Shown here one piece after another: positions 37,993-47,986 of a stretch of 64,000 nucleotides of DNA. The stretch comes from Pectobacterium carotovorum (GTDB lineage: Bacteria > Pseudomonadota > Gammaproteobacteria > Enterobacterales > Enterobacteriaceae). Position numbers and translations under genes: made by a program. The stretch spans positions 192,574 through 256,573 of the forward strand of contig NZ_JAXAFK010000006.1 in assembly GCF_033898505.1 (NCBI RefSeq), given 5' to 3'. Each line of letters opens with the position of its first letter. The stretch's first letter is position 1. Under the pieces are notes generated by a model that worked only from the letters and a program-made list of their open reading frames with translations, was not told the origin of the DNA and did no database searches.

Positions 37993-39192
37993 GTGTTGCC
38001 GACAATCATTACTGACATTGAATGTCTCGTTACCCGCCCTGACCGCCATAATTTGGTGACGGTGGTGGTTTACACGGATAAAGGCGTGACGGGTTATGGC
38101 TGTGCGACCTTCCAGCAGCGCCCGCTGGCCGTCAAAGCGATGGTGGACGAGTACCTCAAACCGCTGCTGCTCGGGCGCGATGCCAACCACATTGAAGATC
38201 TGTGGCACATGATGATGGTCAACGCCTATTGGCGTAACGGGCCGGTTATCAACAATGCGGTGGCGGGCGTCGATATGGCGCTGTGGGACATCAAAGGCAA
38301 GCTGGCGGATATGCCGCTCTATCACCTGTTTGGTGGGAAATCCCGCGATGCGATTGCCGCTTACAGCCATGCTGCCAGCGATACGCTGGAGGGGCTGTAT
38401 CAGGAAGTGGATCGGCTGTATGCGCAAGGTTACCGTCACATCCGCTGCCAGTTAGGGTTCTATGGTGGCAATCCTGATGCGCTGCATAGCACGAAGCAGC
38501 CAACGGAGGGCGCCTATTACGATCAGGATCAGTACATGGCCAATACGATCGCCATGTTCCGTGCGCTGCGTGAAAAATACGGCGATCGCTTCCACATCCT
38601 ACATGATGTCCATGAGCGCCTGTTCCCGAATCAGGCCGTGCAGTTCGCCAAAGCGGTAGAAGCCTATCGCCCCTATTTTATCGAAGATATCTTACCGCCT
38701 GCGCAAAATGAGTGGCTGGCGCAGATCCGCAGCCAGAGCGCGGTACCGCTGGCGACGGGGGAGCTATTTAATAATCCTGCCGAGTGGCAGAATCTGGTGA
38801 TTAACCGGCAGATTGATTTCATTCGCTGCCATGTCTCACAGATTGGCGGGATTACACCTGCGCTGAAGCTAGGTGCGTTCTGTCAGAACTTTGGTGTTCG
38901 GCTGGCGTGGCATTGCCCACCGGATATGACGCCCATCGGCGCGGCGGTCAACATTCACCTCAATATCCACCTGCACAATGCCGCCATTCAGGAGTTTGTC
39001 GCTTACCCGGAAAATACCCGCAAGGTCTTCCCGCAGGCGGTAGAACCGGAGAATGGCTATCTGTATCCGATTGAGCGCCCCGGCATTGGTGTCGGGATCG
39101 ATCTGGACGCGGCGCGGCAGTTCCCCGTCGTCTATCGTCCGCACGAATGGACACAGAGTCGCCTGCCGGATGGCACGATGCATACGCCCTGA
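37993..39192 (+). CDS. Enolase-superfamily sugar-acid dehydratase (mannonate dehydratase subgroup)
   Basis: A member of the enolase superfamily, mannonate-dehydratase/RspA subgroup. The GTG at 37993, eight bases after GGAGG, is the likely start (399 residues); an ATG at 37957 lacks a ribosome site and adds residues unlike the family. Magnesium ligands are Asp205 (HDVHERL), Glu231 (IEDILPP) and Glu257 (TGELFNN), spaced 26 and 26 residues as in characterised mannonate dehydratases, with His207 beside Asp205. [11 protein letters not shown] is the conserved capping/barrel motif. Some members of this subgroup dehydrate D-mannonate or D-gluconate and others show little activity, so the substrate is uncertain. 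E. coli RspA is another possible match. Confidence 0.82.
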   Translation: MLPTIITDIECLVTRPDRHNLVTVVVYTDKGVTGYGCATFQQRPLAVKAMVDEYLKPLLLGRDANHIEDLWHMMMVNAYWRNGPVINNAVAGVDMALWDIKGKLADMPLYHLFGGKSRDAIAAYSHAASDTLEGLYQEVDRLYAQGYRHIRCQLGFYGGNPDALHSTKQPTEGAYYDQDQYMANTIAMFRALREKYGDRFHILHDVHERLFPNQAVQFAKAVEAYRPYFIEDILPPAQNEWLAQIRSQSAVPLATGELFNNPAEWQNLVINRQIDFIRCHVSQIGGITPALKLGAFCQNFGVRLAWHCPPDMTPIGAAVNIHLNIHLHNAAIQEFVAYPENTRKVFPQAVEPENGYLYPIERPGIGVGIDLDAARQFPVVYRPHEWTQSRLPDGTMHTP

Positions 39193-39199
39193 GTCAGCG

Positions 39200-39913
39200 T
39201 TATGGCGACTGGCGGAAGGTCAGGTTATCGCGGTTGAAGGGGATGACGTAGGTACAGGCGTAGTTAATGTCGATGATATCGCTCGATTCGTACACGCGAC
39301 CGCCCTGTAGAATGCCGCGATTAAGGATATGCATCGCCGCCGTGCCTTTCTTGCAGCCCAGCAGCTCAGCCTGTGCTTTGGTGATGTTAACTGCCTGATA
39401 ATGCGTCAGGTAGTGTGAAATCGCATAGCCCTTGCTGAGCACATACTGCTGAATTGAGCTTTCAATAATCTTCTGGCTCATATCGGGGAAATCCGCAGCG
39501 GGCATTTTCGATATTTCGATCTGTACCTTGCGGTTATCAACGTAGCGTAATCGACTGAATTCCCAGATAAATTCACTGTCGCCGATCGCGAATACCTGTT
39601 GTTCTTCCCGAGTCGGCAGGCGCTTATGCAGGCTGAGCAGACGGAATGAAATCTGATTAAATTTCTTTTCGGTAATCGAGTTATACACCAGCGGGTTGCT
39701 GCGTACGCCCTGATTAATGAAGTTACCCGAGCCCTGCACCATGTGGATCGCGCCGATGCTGGCGAGCTTTTCCAGCGCCTGACGGAGGGTAAAGCGCGAT
39801 ACGCCGTATTCTTCCGCCAACTGGCGTTCCGGCGGCAGCTTTTCCGGCAGCGGATCGGTGTGCTGATAGATTTTGCTCAGTAAATCCTGCGCGATGAAAT
39901 CTTTCTTTTTCAT
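39200..39913 (-). CDS. GntR-family regulator with UTRA domain
   Basis: A 237-residue HutC-type regulator. Residues about 5-70 form the GntR winged helix (KLPPERQLAEEYGVSRFTLRQALEKLAS), followed by a UTRA ligand-binding domain. It is encoded tail to tail with the dehydratase-like gene (7 bases apart) and probably controls the divergent PTS/dehydratase promoter region. The ATG at 39913 is preferred to a TTG four codons earlier; neither has a strong ribosome site. The likely ligand is a sugar or sugar phosphate from the transporter, which is inference. Confidence 0.85.
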   Translation of the reverse strand: MKKKDFIAQDLLSKIYQHTDPLPEKLPPERQLAEEYGVSRFTLRQALEKLASIGAIHMVQGSGNFINQGVRSNPLVYNSITEKKFNQISFRLLSLHKRLPTREEQQVFAIGDSEFIWEFSRLRYVDNRKVQIEISKMPAADFPDMSQKIIESSIQQYVLSKGYAISHYLTHYQAVNITKAQAELLGCKKGTAAMHILNRGILQGGRVYESSDIIDINYACTYVIPFNRDNLTFRQSP

Positions 39914-39967
39914 GGACTGTCTCAAAATAGCCCTGCCAGCGTCGCTGACAAGGCCGTTTGCGTCGGA

Positions 39968-41119
39968 TCAGTGATGGCAGAAGTGATGAATCACCTGCGA
40001 AATCAGCTCCCGCGTCGGCTTGATAAACTTGGTATCAATGTATTCATCCGGCTGGTGCGCCTGTTCGATCGATCCCGGCCCCAGAACCAGCGTCGGGCAC
40101 AGTGTCTGAATAAACGGTGCTTCGGTGCAGTAGTTCACTATTTCCGTTTTCGTCCCCAGCAGCTTCTCTACGACTGACACCAGACGGTGATCGGGCGGGC
40201 ACTCATAGCCGGGAATCGGCGGATGCAGCTCGCTGATGGTTAACCGACCCGGCCAGCGCTGGCTGACGGGCTCAAGCGCTTCTGACAGCAGCCCGTCCAG
40301 ATCGTTAAGCGTAATGCCCGGCAGCGGGCGAATATCCATATGCAGTTCACAGCAGCCGCAGATACGGTTAGCAGCATCGCCGCCGTGAATATGACCGAGG
40401 TTCATGGTCGGGTGAGGAATGTGGAAAATCGGGTTGTGATAGCGTTCCTGTAGCGTGTTACGCAGCACCAGCAGGTGGGAAATGGCTTCGTGCATCAGCT
40501 CAATCGCATTCACGCCGCGCGAAGGATCGCTGGAGTGACCGGACTGCCCCTGAATACGGATCGCGTTGGACATGTGGCCCTTGTGGGCGCGCACTGGTTG
40601 CAGCGAGGTTGGCTCGCCGATGATGGCGCAGTCTGGGCGAATCTGCGTGGATTCGGAGAAATACTTGGCACCCGCCATCGTCGTTTCTTCATCAGCTGTT
40701 GCCAAAATATAGAGTGGCTTTGTCAGCTTGGTTGGATCGATATCGCGCAAGGCATCCAGAATAAAGGCAAAGAACCCTTTCATATCCGCGGTACCCAGAC
40801 CGTACAGCTTGTTGTCGTGTTCGGTCAGCGTGAAAGGATCGCGCGTCCAGCGGCCGTCGTCGAACGGGACGGTATCGGTATGCCCTGCCAACAATAAACC
40901 GCCTTTTCCTTCACCAATTCGCGCCAGCATATTAAATTTATTGTGGGTGCCGGGAACCGGTTGGACTTCAACATGGAAGCCGAGATCGCCGAACCAGCCT
41001 GCCAGCAGGTTGATTAACGTCTGATTACTTTGATCGAGCGCGCTGTCGGTGGCACTGATGGACGGTGTAGCGATTAGTGCCCGATATAGCTCAATAAAAG
41101 GGGGTAAATTCATCTTCAC
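39968..41119 (-). CDS. argE: Acetylornithine deacetylase
   Basis: ArgE removes the acetyl group from N-acetylornithine in arginine synthesis. It is a zinc M20-family deacetylase of 383 residues, very close to E. coli Arg[18 protein letters not shown] carries the first zinc His and Asp, and [13 protein letters not shown] the catalytic and bridging Glu. The GTG at 41119 is chosen over an ATG two codons later because AGAGG is then 9 bases away and the length equals the E. coli protein. It diverges from argCBH across an ARG-box region. Confidence 0.97.
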   Translation of the reverse strand: MKMNLPPFIELYRALIATPSISATDSALDQSNQTLINLLAGWFGDLGFHVEVQPVPGTHNKFNMLARIGEGKGGLLLAGHTDTVPFDDGRWTRDPFTLTEHDNKLYGLGTADMKGFFAFILDALRDIDPTKLTKPLYILATADEETTMAGAKYFSESTQIRPDCAIIGEPTSLQPVRAHKGHMSNAIRIQGQSGHSSDPSRGVNAIELMHEAISHLLVLRNTLQERYHNPIFHIPHPTMNLGHIHGGDAANRICGCCELHMDIRPLPGITLNDLDGLLSEALEPVSQRWPGRLTISELHPPIPGYECPPDHRLVSVVEKLLGTKTEIVNYCTEAPFIQTLCPTLVLGPGSIEQAHQPDEYIDTKFIKPTRELISQVIHHFCHH

Positions 41120-41146
41120 TGTTGACAGCCTCTGGTTAGGATAGTA

Positions 41147-41181
41147 TCAATATTCATGCATTTATTGTGAATAAAAATACA
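41147..41181. promoter_or_regulatory. Tandem ARG boxes between argE and argC
   Basis: TCAATATTCATGCA (41147-41160) and TGAATAAAAATACA (41168-41181) match the ArgR half-site pattern TGAAT-N4-ATTCA at 8 and 9 of 10 positions. Their starts are 21 bases apart, the standard spacing of paired ARG boxes. They lie between the divergent starts, so arginine-bound ArgR would repress both sides. Confidence 0.75.
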
Positions 41182-41321
41182 ATAATGCGCGGTGAAAGGA
41201 AACCCAAAGGTACGGCGATGGCGATTCGTCACTTTCACTGAGCTTCGCGGGTGAACTGCGTACCGACGCTGGTGAGCCCTGTTACCTGTTCCATAGATAA
41301 GTAAGAAGGTATACGGATCCC

Positions 41322-42326
41322 ATGCTGAATACGCTGATTGTTGGTGCAAGTGGTTATACCGGCGCGGAGCTTGCGCTCTACCTGAACCGTCACCCACAGA
41401 TGAACATAACCGCTTTGATGGTTTCTGCGCAAAGTGTCGATGCAGGAAAATTGATTTCTGATTTACATCCGCAGCTCAAAGGCATCATTGATGTACCGGT
41501 AAAACCGCTGACCGATGCTGAAGAAGCGGCGAAAGGTGTGGATGTCGTGTTTCTGGCGACCGACCACAAAGTCAGCCACGATCTGGCCCCTGTTTTTCTG
41601 GCGGCTGGCTGCACCGTTTTTGATTTATCCGGCGCGTTCCGCGTACAGGACGCCGAATTTTATCGTCGCTACTATGGCTTTGAGCATCAGCACCCTGACT
41701 GGCTGGCAAAAGCGGTTTACGGTCTGGCCGAATGGCGCGCTGAAAGCGTAAAACACGCACAGCTGATTGCCGTGCCGGGCTGTTATCCAACGGCCGCGCA
41801 GCTGGCGCTGAAGCCGCTGCTGGACGCACAACTGCTGAATCCTGCCCAGTGGCCGGTGATTAATGCCGTGAGCGGCGTGAGCGGGGCGGGGCGTAAAGCG
41901 TCGATGACCAATAGCTTCTGCGAAGTCAGCTTTCAACCGTACGGCATTTTCAACCACCGTCATGAACCTGAAATTTCAACGCACCTAGGCACACCAGTGA
42001 TCTTCACGCCGCATTTGGGCAACTTCGCTCGCGGTATTCTGGAAACCATCACCTGCCGCCTGCAACCGGGCGTTACGCAGCAGGATGTCGCCGAAGCCTA
42101 CCACAACGCCTATCACGATAAGCCACTGGTGCGTCTGTATGACAAGGGCGTTCCGGCGCTGAAATCCGTTGTCGGCCTGCCGTTCTGCGATATCGGTTTC
42201 TCCGTTGACGGTGAGCACCTGATCGTCGTGGCGACCGAAGATAATCTGCTGAAAGGCGCAGCGGCACAGGCCGTGCAATGCATGAACATTCGTTTTGGTT
42301 TCCCTGAAACCCAATCGTTAATTTAA
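41322..42326 (+). CDS. argC: N-acetyl-gamma-glutamyl-phosphate reductase
   Basis: ArgC reduces N-acetylglutamyl phosphate to the semialdehyde with NADPH, the third step of arginine synthesis. The protein has 334 residues. It has the N-terminal Rossmann motif [15 protein letters not shown] and the active-site cysteine in [16 protein letters not shown]; the downstream SGAGRKAS is also conserved. It begins the argCBH run controlled by the upstream ARG boxes. Confidence 0.98.
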   Translation: MLNTLIVGASGYTGAELALYLNRHPQMNITALMVSAQSVDAGKLISDLHPQLKGIIDVPVKPLTDAEEAAKGVDVVFLATDHKVSHDLAPVFLAAGCTVFDLSGAFRVQDAEFYRRYYGFEHQHPDWLAKAVYGLAEWRAESVKHAQLIAVPGCYPTAAQLALKPLLDAQLLNPAQWPVINAVSGVSGAGRKASMTNSFCEVSFQPYGIFNHRHEPEISTHLGTPVIFTPHLGNFARGILETITCRLQPGVTQQDVAEAYHNAYHDKPLVRLYDKGVPALKSVVGLPFCDIGFSVDGEHLIVVATEDNLLKGAAAQAVQCMNIRFGFPETQSLI

Positions 42327-42363
42327 TGACTACTGGTCCCGACATTTCGAGGCGCGAAGCATA

Positions 42364-43137
42364 ATGAATCCGTTAATTATCAAATTAGGTGGCGTTTTAC
42401 TGGATAGCGAAGAAGCGCTGGAGCGTCTGTTCACTGCGCTGGTGACTTACCGTCAGGAACATCAGCGTCCGTTGGTGATTGTGCACGGCGGTGGCTGTCT
42501 GGTGGATGAGCTGATGAAGAAACTGTCGCTGCCTGTCGTGAAGAAAAACGGCCTGCGCGTCACGCCTGCCGATCAGATCGACATCATCACCGGCGCGCTG
42601 GCGGGTTCCGCCAACAAGACGCTGCTGTCATGGGCGAAAAAGCATGACATCAACGCGGTCGGCCTGTGCCTGGGCGATGGTGGCAGCACGACGGTCACGC
42701 AGCTCGATGAAGCACTGGGTTTTGTGGGTAAAGCAGAAGCGGGATCGCCTGCGCTGCTGAACACGCTGCTGTCTGCGGGCTACCTGCCTGTCGTCAGCTC
42801 CATCGGTATTACGGCGCAGGGCGACCTGATGAACGTCAACGCCGACCAAGCGGCGACGGCACTGGCGCAAACGCTGGGCGCGGATTTAATCCTGCTGTCT
42901 GACGTGAGCGGCATTCTGGACGGTAAAGGCCAGCGTATTGCCGAAATGACGGCAGAGAAAGCCGAGCAGCTGATTGCTCAGGGCATCATTACCGATGGCA
43001 TGATTGTTAAGGTTAACGCCGCGCTGGATGCCGCGCGTGCGCTGGGTCGTCCGGTTGATATCGCTAGCTGGCGTCATGCCGAGCAGCTACCTGCGCTGTT
43101 CAACGGCGTGGCGATTGGTACGCGTATTCTGGCGTAA
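42364..43137 (+). CDS. argB: Acetylglutamate kinase
   Basis: ArgB phosphorylates N-acetylglutamate, the second step of arginine synthesis. It belongs to the amino-acid kinase family at 257 residues, the short non-hexameric enterobacterial form. The motifs are [10 protein letters not shown] (phosphate lysine), [13 protein letters not shown] and [14 protein letters not shown], with the second lysine in [11 protein letters not shown]. It follows argC by 37 bases and is followed by argH. Confidence 0.98.
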   Translation: MNPLIIKLGGVLLDSEEALERLFTALVTYRQEHQRPLVIVHGGGCLVDELMKKLSLPVVKKNGLRVTPADQIDIITGALAGSANKTLLSWAKKHDINAVGLCLGDGGSTTVTQLDEALGFVGKAEAGSPALLNTLLSAGYLPVVSSIGITAQGDLMNVNADQAATALAQTLGADLILLSDVSGILDGKGQRIAEMTAEKAEQLIAQGIITDGMIVKVNAALDAARALGRPVDIASWRHAEQLPALFNGVAIGTRILA

Positions 43138-43199
43138 GTCGTTTCTGGGTATGGCATGATGCGATACCAACGTGAATGATATTTTTGGGAGTAAGGATT

Positions 43200-44573
43200 A
43201 TGGCTTTGTGGGGCGGTCGGTTTAGTCAGGCAGCAGATCAGCGTTTTAAACAATTTAATGACTCACTGCGGTTTGATTACCGTCTGGCAGAACAGGACAT
43301 CGTTGGCTCGATCGGCTGGTCGAAAGCGCTGGTGACGGTCAATGTGCTTAGCGAGCAGGAGCAGCAGCAGTTAGAACAGGCGCTGAATGCGCTGCTGGTT
43401 GAGGTACAGGCTGATCCTGAGATGATCCTGCAAAGCGATGCAGAAGACATTCACAGCTGGGTTGAACAGCGCCTGATTGAGAAAGTCGGCAATTTAGGTA
43501 AAAAGCTGCATACCGGTCGTAGCCGTAACGATCAGGTCGCGACTGACCTGAAACTCTGGTGCAAAGCGCAGATTGCAGAGCTGCTGCTGTCGGTACGCCA
43601 GCTGCGTCAGGCGCTGGTCACGACGGCGGAAGCCAATCAGGATGCGGTGATGCCGGGTTACACCCACTTGCAGCGCGCGCAGCCAGTGACGTTTGCACAC
43701 TGGTGTCTGGCCTATCACGAGATGCTGGCGCGTGATGAAAGCCGTCTGGAAGATACGCTGAAGCGTCTGGATGTCAGCCCGCTGGGCTGTGGTGCGCTGG
43801 CGGGAACGGCCTATCCGATTGACCGTGAGCAACTGGCGGGCTGGCTCGGGTTTGCCTCGGCCACGCGTAACAGTTTGGACACGGTTTCCGATCGCGATCA
43901 TGTACTGGAACTGCTGTCCGATGCCTCGATCGGCATGATCCACCTGTCGCGTTTTGCCGAAGATCTGATCTTCTTCAACAGTGGTGAAGGCGCGTTCGTT
44001 GAGCTGTCTGACCGTGTGACATCCGGTTCTTCCCTGATGCCGCAGAAGAAAAACCCAGATGCGCTGGAGCTGATTCGCGGTAAATGTGGCCGCGTACAGG
44101 GTGCGTTGACCGGCATGATGATGACGCTTAAGGGCTTGCCGCTGGCGTATAACAAAGACATGCAGGAAGACAAAGAAGGGCTGTTTGACGCGCTGGATAC
44201 CTGGCACGACTGCCTGATGATGGCGGGTCTGGTGCTGGAAGGCATTCAGGTTAAACGTCCGCGCTGTAAAGAAGCGGCTGAGCAAGGCTACGCGAACTCG
44301 ACGGAGCTGGCAGACTATCTGGTCGCGAAAGGCGTTCCGTTCCGTGAAGCGCACCATATCGTGGGTGAAGCGGTGGTTGAAGCCATTCGTCAGGGTAAAG
44401 CGCTGGAAGCGTTGCCGCTGGCCGATCTGCAAAAATTCAGCGCCGTGATTGGTGAGGATGTCTACCCGATTCTGGCGTTGCAATCCTGTCTGGATAAGCG
44501 TGCTGCACAAGGTGGCGTGTCACCGCAGCAGGTCGCTAAAGCGATCGGTGATGCGAAGCAGCGTCTGAGCTAA
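43200..44573 (+). CDS. argH: Argininosuccinate lyase
   Basis: ArgH cleaves argininosuccinate to arginine and fumarate, the last step of the pathway. It is a member of the fumarase/aspartase superfamily; the signature [12 protein letters not shown] is intact, and [17 protein letters not shown] and [16 protein letters not shown] are the other two conserved regions. The ATG at 43200 with GGGAGTAAGGA upstream gives 457 residues, the E. coli length. argG, which lies next to argH in some relatives, is not here. Confidence 0.98.
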   Translation: MALWGGRFSQAADQRFKQFNDSLRFDYRLAEQDIVGSIGWSKALVTVNVLSEQEQQQLEQALNALLVEVQADPEMILQSDAEDIHSWVEQRLIEKVGNLGKKLHTGRSRNDQVATDLKLWCKAQIAELLLSVRQLRQALVTTAEANQDAVMPGYTHLQRAQPVTFAHWCLAYHEMLARDESRLEDTLKRLDVSPLGCGALAGTAYPIDREQLAGWLGFASATRNSLDTVSDRDHVLELLSDASIGMIHLSRFAEDLIFFNSGEGAFVELSDRVTSGSSLMPQKKNPDALELIRGKCGRVQGALTGMMMTLKGLPLAYNKDMQEDKEGLFDALDTWHDCLMMAGLVLEGIQVKRPRCKEAAEQGYANSTELADYLVAKGVPFREAHHIVGEAVVEAIRQGKALEALPLADLQKFSAVIGEDVYPILALQSCLDKRAAQGGVSPQQVAKAIGDAKQRLS

Positions 44574-44606
44574 GACACTGGAATAGGTCTACGCTTGTAC
44601 CTTCTG

Positions 44607-44643
44607 TTCCCCCAACGTGGTGTTTCGCGTTGGGGGAATTTCT
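44607..44643 (+). terminator. Terminator after argH
   Basis: TTCCCCCAACG / CGTTGGGGGAA is a perfect 11-base stem with a 10-base loop, followed by TTTCT, 34 bases after the argH stop. Confidence 0.8.
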
Positions 44644-44806
44644 GTGTTACCCATCTGATTCTTCTGCAAATTATCATCTATCCATGTTCATATGGAATGC
44701 GGCTCGCATTTTTCTGCTCAGCGTCCCTCTCGCCTGAATTGTTTCTGGACATCCATACAGTATCATTTTACCTTGACCGACAGCGTGAAAGGCCTGCGGA
44801 GGCAAA

Positions 44807-46369
44807 GTGGATATCAGCATATTTTATGGTCTGGGCGGCGGCGCGGTAGGGCTACTGATCGGGTGGCTGATTGCCAGCCTGATTCATCAGCAGAAGCTGT
44901 CGCAGCATGGCACCGAACAGCGGTTGCTGGCACAGACGTTGCAGCAGACTCAACAGTCGCTCAGCGAACAGCAGCAGACAAAGCAGCAGGATGAACAGCG
45001 GCTGCGGCAAAACGAGCTGGAGCTGCGCACGGTTCATGCTCAGCTCTCTGCCAGCCACGAAAAGCTGCAACAGCTGGGTGAGCTTCGCGCCGAGTGCGTG
45101 CAGCTAAATCAGGAGCTGCGAACGCTGCGTGAAATCAACAGTGCGCAGGAAGCAGAGCTGCGGGAAGTCACCATTCGGCTGGAAGAAACCCGTATGGCGG
45201 CGGAAGAAAAGCAGCGGCTGTTGGCAAATAGCGAACAGCGGTTGACGACGCAGTTTGAGAATCTGGCGAACCGGATTTTTGAACACAGTGGCCGCAAAGT
45301 GGATGAACAAAATAAACAGAGTCTGGATAAGCTGTTGATGCCGCTGCGTGAGCAACTTGATGGCTTTCGCCGCCAAGTTCAGGATAGCTTTGGGGCAGAA
45401 GCGCGCGAGCGTCACACGCTGGCGCATGAAATCCGCAATCTGCAACAGCTGAACGCGCAGATGGCACACGAAGCCATCAACCTGACGAAAGCGCTGAAGG
45501 GCGATAATAAAACGCAGGGGAACTGGGGCGAAGTGGTGCTAAGCCGCGTGCTGGAAGCCTCCGGCCTACGTGAAGGCTATGAGTATCAGACGCAGGTCAG
45601 CGTGCAAACGGGGGCAAATAGCCGCCTGCAGCCGGATGTCATTGTTCGTTTACCGCAGGGCAAAGATGTCGTGATCGATGCCAAGATGTCGCTGGTGGCC
45701 TATGAGCGCTATTTCAATAGTGACGATGACGTCGAGCGCAACACGGCGCTGAACGAACATTTGCTCTCGGTGCGTAGTCATATTCGGCAACTGAGCAGCA
45801 AAGATTACCAGCAGCTTCCGGGGCTGCGTTCGCTAGACTATGTGCTGATGTTTATTCCGGTCGAGCCCGCTTTTCTGGTTGCTATCGATCGCCAGCCCGA
45901 ATTGATCAACGAGGCGCTAAAGCACAATATTATGCTGGTCAGCCCGACCACGCTGCTGGTGGCGCTGCGTACCATCAACAACCTATGGCGCTATGAACAA
46001 CAGAGCCGCAATGCACAGCACATCGCTGAGAAAGCATCACGGCTGTACGATAAACTGCGGCTGTTCGTCGATGACATGGAAACGATGGGACAGAGTCTGG
46101 ATAAAGCGCAGGGCACTTATCGCCAGGCGATGAATAAACTTTCCTCTGGGCGTGGTAACCTTATTGGCCAGGCTGAGGGGTTCCGCGCGCTGGGGGTAGA
46201 AATTAAACGCACGATCAGCCCGTCATTGGCCGAAAAAGCGACGGCCCATGAGCACGCTGAACGCGATGAATTACCGGGTTCTGTCGCACCCGATGCTGTC
46301 TCACCCACCGTGAAAACGGAGGGGGAAGCAGAGGCCCCCCCCACTCTACCCGTAACCTATCCTAAATAA
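44807..46369 (+). CDS. rmuC: DNA recombination protein RmuC
   Basis: RmuC limits inversions at short repeats and has a predicted nuclease core; its mechanism is not settled. The 520-residue protein has an N-terminal membrane helix (about residues 5-25), then about 160 residues of glutamine-rich coiled coil. The conserved RmuC domain follows (about 220-430), including NWGEVVLSRVLEASGLREGYEY and the restriction-endonuclease-like PDVIVRLPQGKDVVIDAKMSL. The GTG at 44807 with GGAGG upstream is the start. In E. coli it follows udp directly; here the ppc/arg region lies between them. Confidence 0.95.
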   Translation: MDISIFYGLGGGAVGLLIGWLIASLIHQQKLSQHGTEQRLLAQTLQQTQQSLSEQQQTKQQDEQRLRQNELELRTVHAQLSASHEKLQQLGELRAECVQLNQELRTLREINSAQEAELREVTIRLEETRMAAEEKQRLLANSEQRLTTQFENLANRIFEHSGRKVDEQNKQSLDKLLMPLREQLDGFRRQVQDSFGAEARERHTLAHEIRNLQQLNAQMAHEAINLTKALKGDNKTQGNWGEVVLSRVLEASGLREGYEYQTQVSVQTGANSRLQPDVIVRLPQGKDVVIDAKMSLVAYERYFNSDDDVERNTALNEHLLSVRSHIRQLSSKDYQQLPGLRSLDYVLMFIPVEPAFLVAIDRQPELINEALKHNIMLVSPTTLLVALRTINNLWRYEQQSRNAQHIAEKASRLYDKLRLFVDDMETMGQSLDKAQGTYRQAMNKLSSGRGNLIGQAEGFRALGVEIKRTISPSLAEKATAHEHAERDELPGSVAPDAVSPTVKTEGEAEAPPTLPVTYPK

Positions 46370-46556
46370 TTTGAGTGGCGTGAAGCCAATGCACAAGCAG
46401 CTTGAAGTATGACGGATATAAATGGGTAGGGATTTCGCGGGCTTGGCACCATGCTATGCGAAAGAAATTAGTGCAGTGGGGTTTTTATCCGGGTCTGGTA
46501 CACTCTCACCATAAATGGGTAGACCCGAAATTTGACTGAAATAGTAGGCGGATAAG
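46370..46556. repeat. Intergenic region with possible dispersed repeat, rmuC-ubiE
   Basis: This 187-base interval carries the segment 46373-46420 (TGAGTGGCGTGAAGCC ... CTTGAAGTATGACGG), which looks like an intergenic repeat I associate from memory with Pectobacterium genomes. It also has two copies of ATAAATGGGTAG at 46418-46429 and 46511-46522. The ubiE ribosome site GGCGGATAAG is at its end. The repeat assignment rests on recall and only one copy is visible here. Confidence 0.4.
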
Positions 46557-47312
46557 ATGGCAAGTGAGCAGGAGAATACGGCCGACTTTGGTTTTCGGAC
46601 TGTCGCCAGGGATGAAAAAGAAGTCATGGTGGCTGAAGTTTTTCATTCTGTAGCAGCAAAGTATGACTTGATGAATGACCTGATGTCCTTTGGCATCCAC
46701 CGTATCTGGAAGCGTTTCACCATCGAATGCAGTGGCGTAAGACGTAACCAGCGTGTTCTGGATCTGGCCGGAGGAACAGGGGATTTAACCGCCAAATTCT
46801 CCCGTATGGTTGGCGAAGGCGGCGAGGTCATTCTGGCGGACATCAACGCCTCAATGCTGAAAGTAGGCCGTGAAAAACTGCGTAACAAAGGCATTATCGA
46901 CAACATCAACTACGTGCAGGCCAATGCAGAAGCGCTGCCGTTCCCTGATGACTTCTTTGACTGCATTACTATCTCCTTTGGTCTGCGCAACGTCACGGAC
47001 AAAAACAAAGCGCTGCGTTCAATGTACCGTGTTCTGAAGCCGGGTGGTCGCTTGCTGGTGCTGGAGTTTTCCAAGCCGATCATTAAACAGCTGAGCACCG
47101 TTTACGATGCATACTCATTTCATATCCTGCCGAGGATTGGCGAAGCCGTGGCGAGTGATGCCGGGAGCTACCGCTATCTGGCGGAATCCATCCGCATGCA
47201 TCCCGATCAGGAAACGCTGAAAGGGATGATGAGCGATGCCGGTTTTGACAGTGTTAACTATTTCAACCTCACCGGTGGAATCGTTGCACTACATCGCGGG
47301 TTCAAATTCTGA
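46557..47312 (+). CDS. ubiE: Ubiquinone/menaquinone C-methyltransferase
   Basis: UbiE methylates the quinone ring carbon in both ubiquinone and menaquinone synthesis. It is an SAM-dependent class I methyltransferase of 251 residues, the usual length. The SAM glycine motif is [15 protein letters not shown], followed by [15 protein letters not shown] and the UbiE signatures [18 protein letters not shown] and [17 protein letters not shown]. It heads the ubiE-ubiJ-ubiB-tat run, which is conserved in E. coli. A 20-base imperfect tandem duplication covers its stop codon. Confidence 0.98.
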   Translation: MASEQENTADFGFRTVARDEKEVMVAEVFHSVAAKYDLMNDLMSFGIHRIWKRFTIECSGVRRNQRVLDLAGGTGDLTAKFSRMVGEGGEVILADINASMLKVGREKLRNKGIIDNINYVQANAEALPFPDDFFDCITISFGLRNVTDKNKALRSMYRVLKPGGRLLVLEFSKPIIKQLSTVYDAYSFHILPRIGEAVASDAGSYRYLAESIRMHPDQETLKGMMSDAGFDSVNYFNLTGGIVALHRGFKF

Positions 47313-47334
47313 ATCGTGGGTTTACATTCTGATT
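47295..47334. repeat. 20-base imperfect tandem duplication at the ubiE stop
   Basis: CGCGGGTTCAAATTCTGAAT and CGTGGGTTTACATTCTGATT abut and agree at 16 of 20 positions. The first copy contains the ubiE stop; the second lies in the ubiE-ubiJ gap. Confidence 0.7.
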
Positions 47335-47344
47335 GGAAACGCCA

Positions 47345-47986
47345 ATGCTGATAACGTCTTTTCTGACTGCTACGCTGGAAACCGCGCTGAATCAGCTGCT
47401 TTTTCACGATACGGTTTCTTGTGATCGTGGTTTTTCGTGTGATCGAAATATGAAGTCTGCCCGTCAGCGCTTACAGGGAAAAACACTGCAGATCGAACTG
47501 GCTGAGCTGGATGTGCCCTTGGTGCTGGTGTTTAACGAACAGCGTCTGGACGTGATCAGCCAATGGGACGAGCCTGCGGATTGCTGCCTGAAAACACGCG
47601 TTCCGGTTCTGATGAAATTACGCGATCGTCAACAGCTATCGTCGCTGATGCGCAGCGGCGAACTGGTGATTGAAGGCGATATTCAAGTCGTTCAACAGTT
47701 CATCGTGCTGGTTGATCTGGCGGAGTTCGATCCGGCGGAGTGGTTGTCCCCCTACCTGGGCGATATTGTTGCTCAGGGCCTCAGCCAGACGGCACAGAAA
47801 ACCCTGAGCTTCCTGAGACGGTCATTACATCAGCAGCAACATTTCCTGTCCGAAACGTTAACGGAAGAGTGGCGACTGGCTCCGGGAAAACTGGAAAATG
47901 CCTGGTTCCATGAGGAAATTGTTGCGCTGGATAAATCCGCCGATACGTTGTCCGAACGGCTGGCAAAGCTGGAGGCTTTACGATGA
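47345..47986 (+). CDS. ubiJ: Ubiquinone biosynthesis accessory factor UbiJ
   Basis: UbiJ is a lipid-binding scaffold of the aerobic ubiquinone synthesis complex. The protein has 213 residues from the ATG at 47345; a TTG four codons earlier is possible. An N-terminal SCP2-like domain (about 15-115) contains [27 protein letters not shown], highly conserved with E. coli, and [13 protein letters not shown] follows near the C-terminus. Near residue 25 there is a stretch with two CDR units (CDRGF, CDRNM) that lengthens a loop relative to E. coli UbiJ. Its stop overlaps the ubiB start by four bases. Confidence 0.93.
   Translation: MLITSFLTATLETALNQLLFHDTVSCDRGFSCDRNMKSARQRLQGKTLQIELAELDVPLVLVFNEQRLDVISQWDEPADCCLKTRVPVLMKLRDRQQLSSLMRSGELVIEGDIQVVQQFIVLVDLAEFDPAEWLSPYLGDIVAQGLSQTAQKTLSFLRRSLHQQQHFLSETLTEEWRLAPGKLENAWFHEEIVALDKSADTLSERLAKLEALR

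Noticed and set aside
43494..44510. 338-codon minus-strand frame inside argH
   Set aside because: An antisense shadow with biased His/Arg/Gln composition; argH is intact.
44807..46369. rmuC as a possible SMC-like or phage gene because of its coiled coil
   Set aside because: The conserved RmuC nuclease-like core and its position before ubiE identify it.
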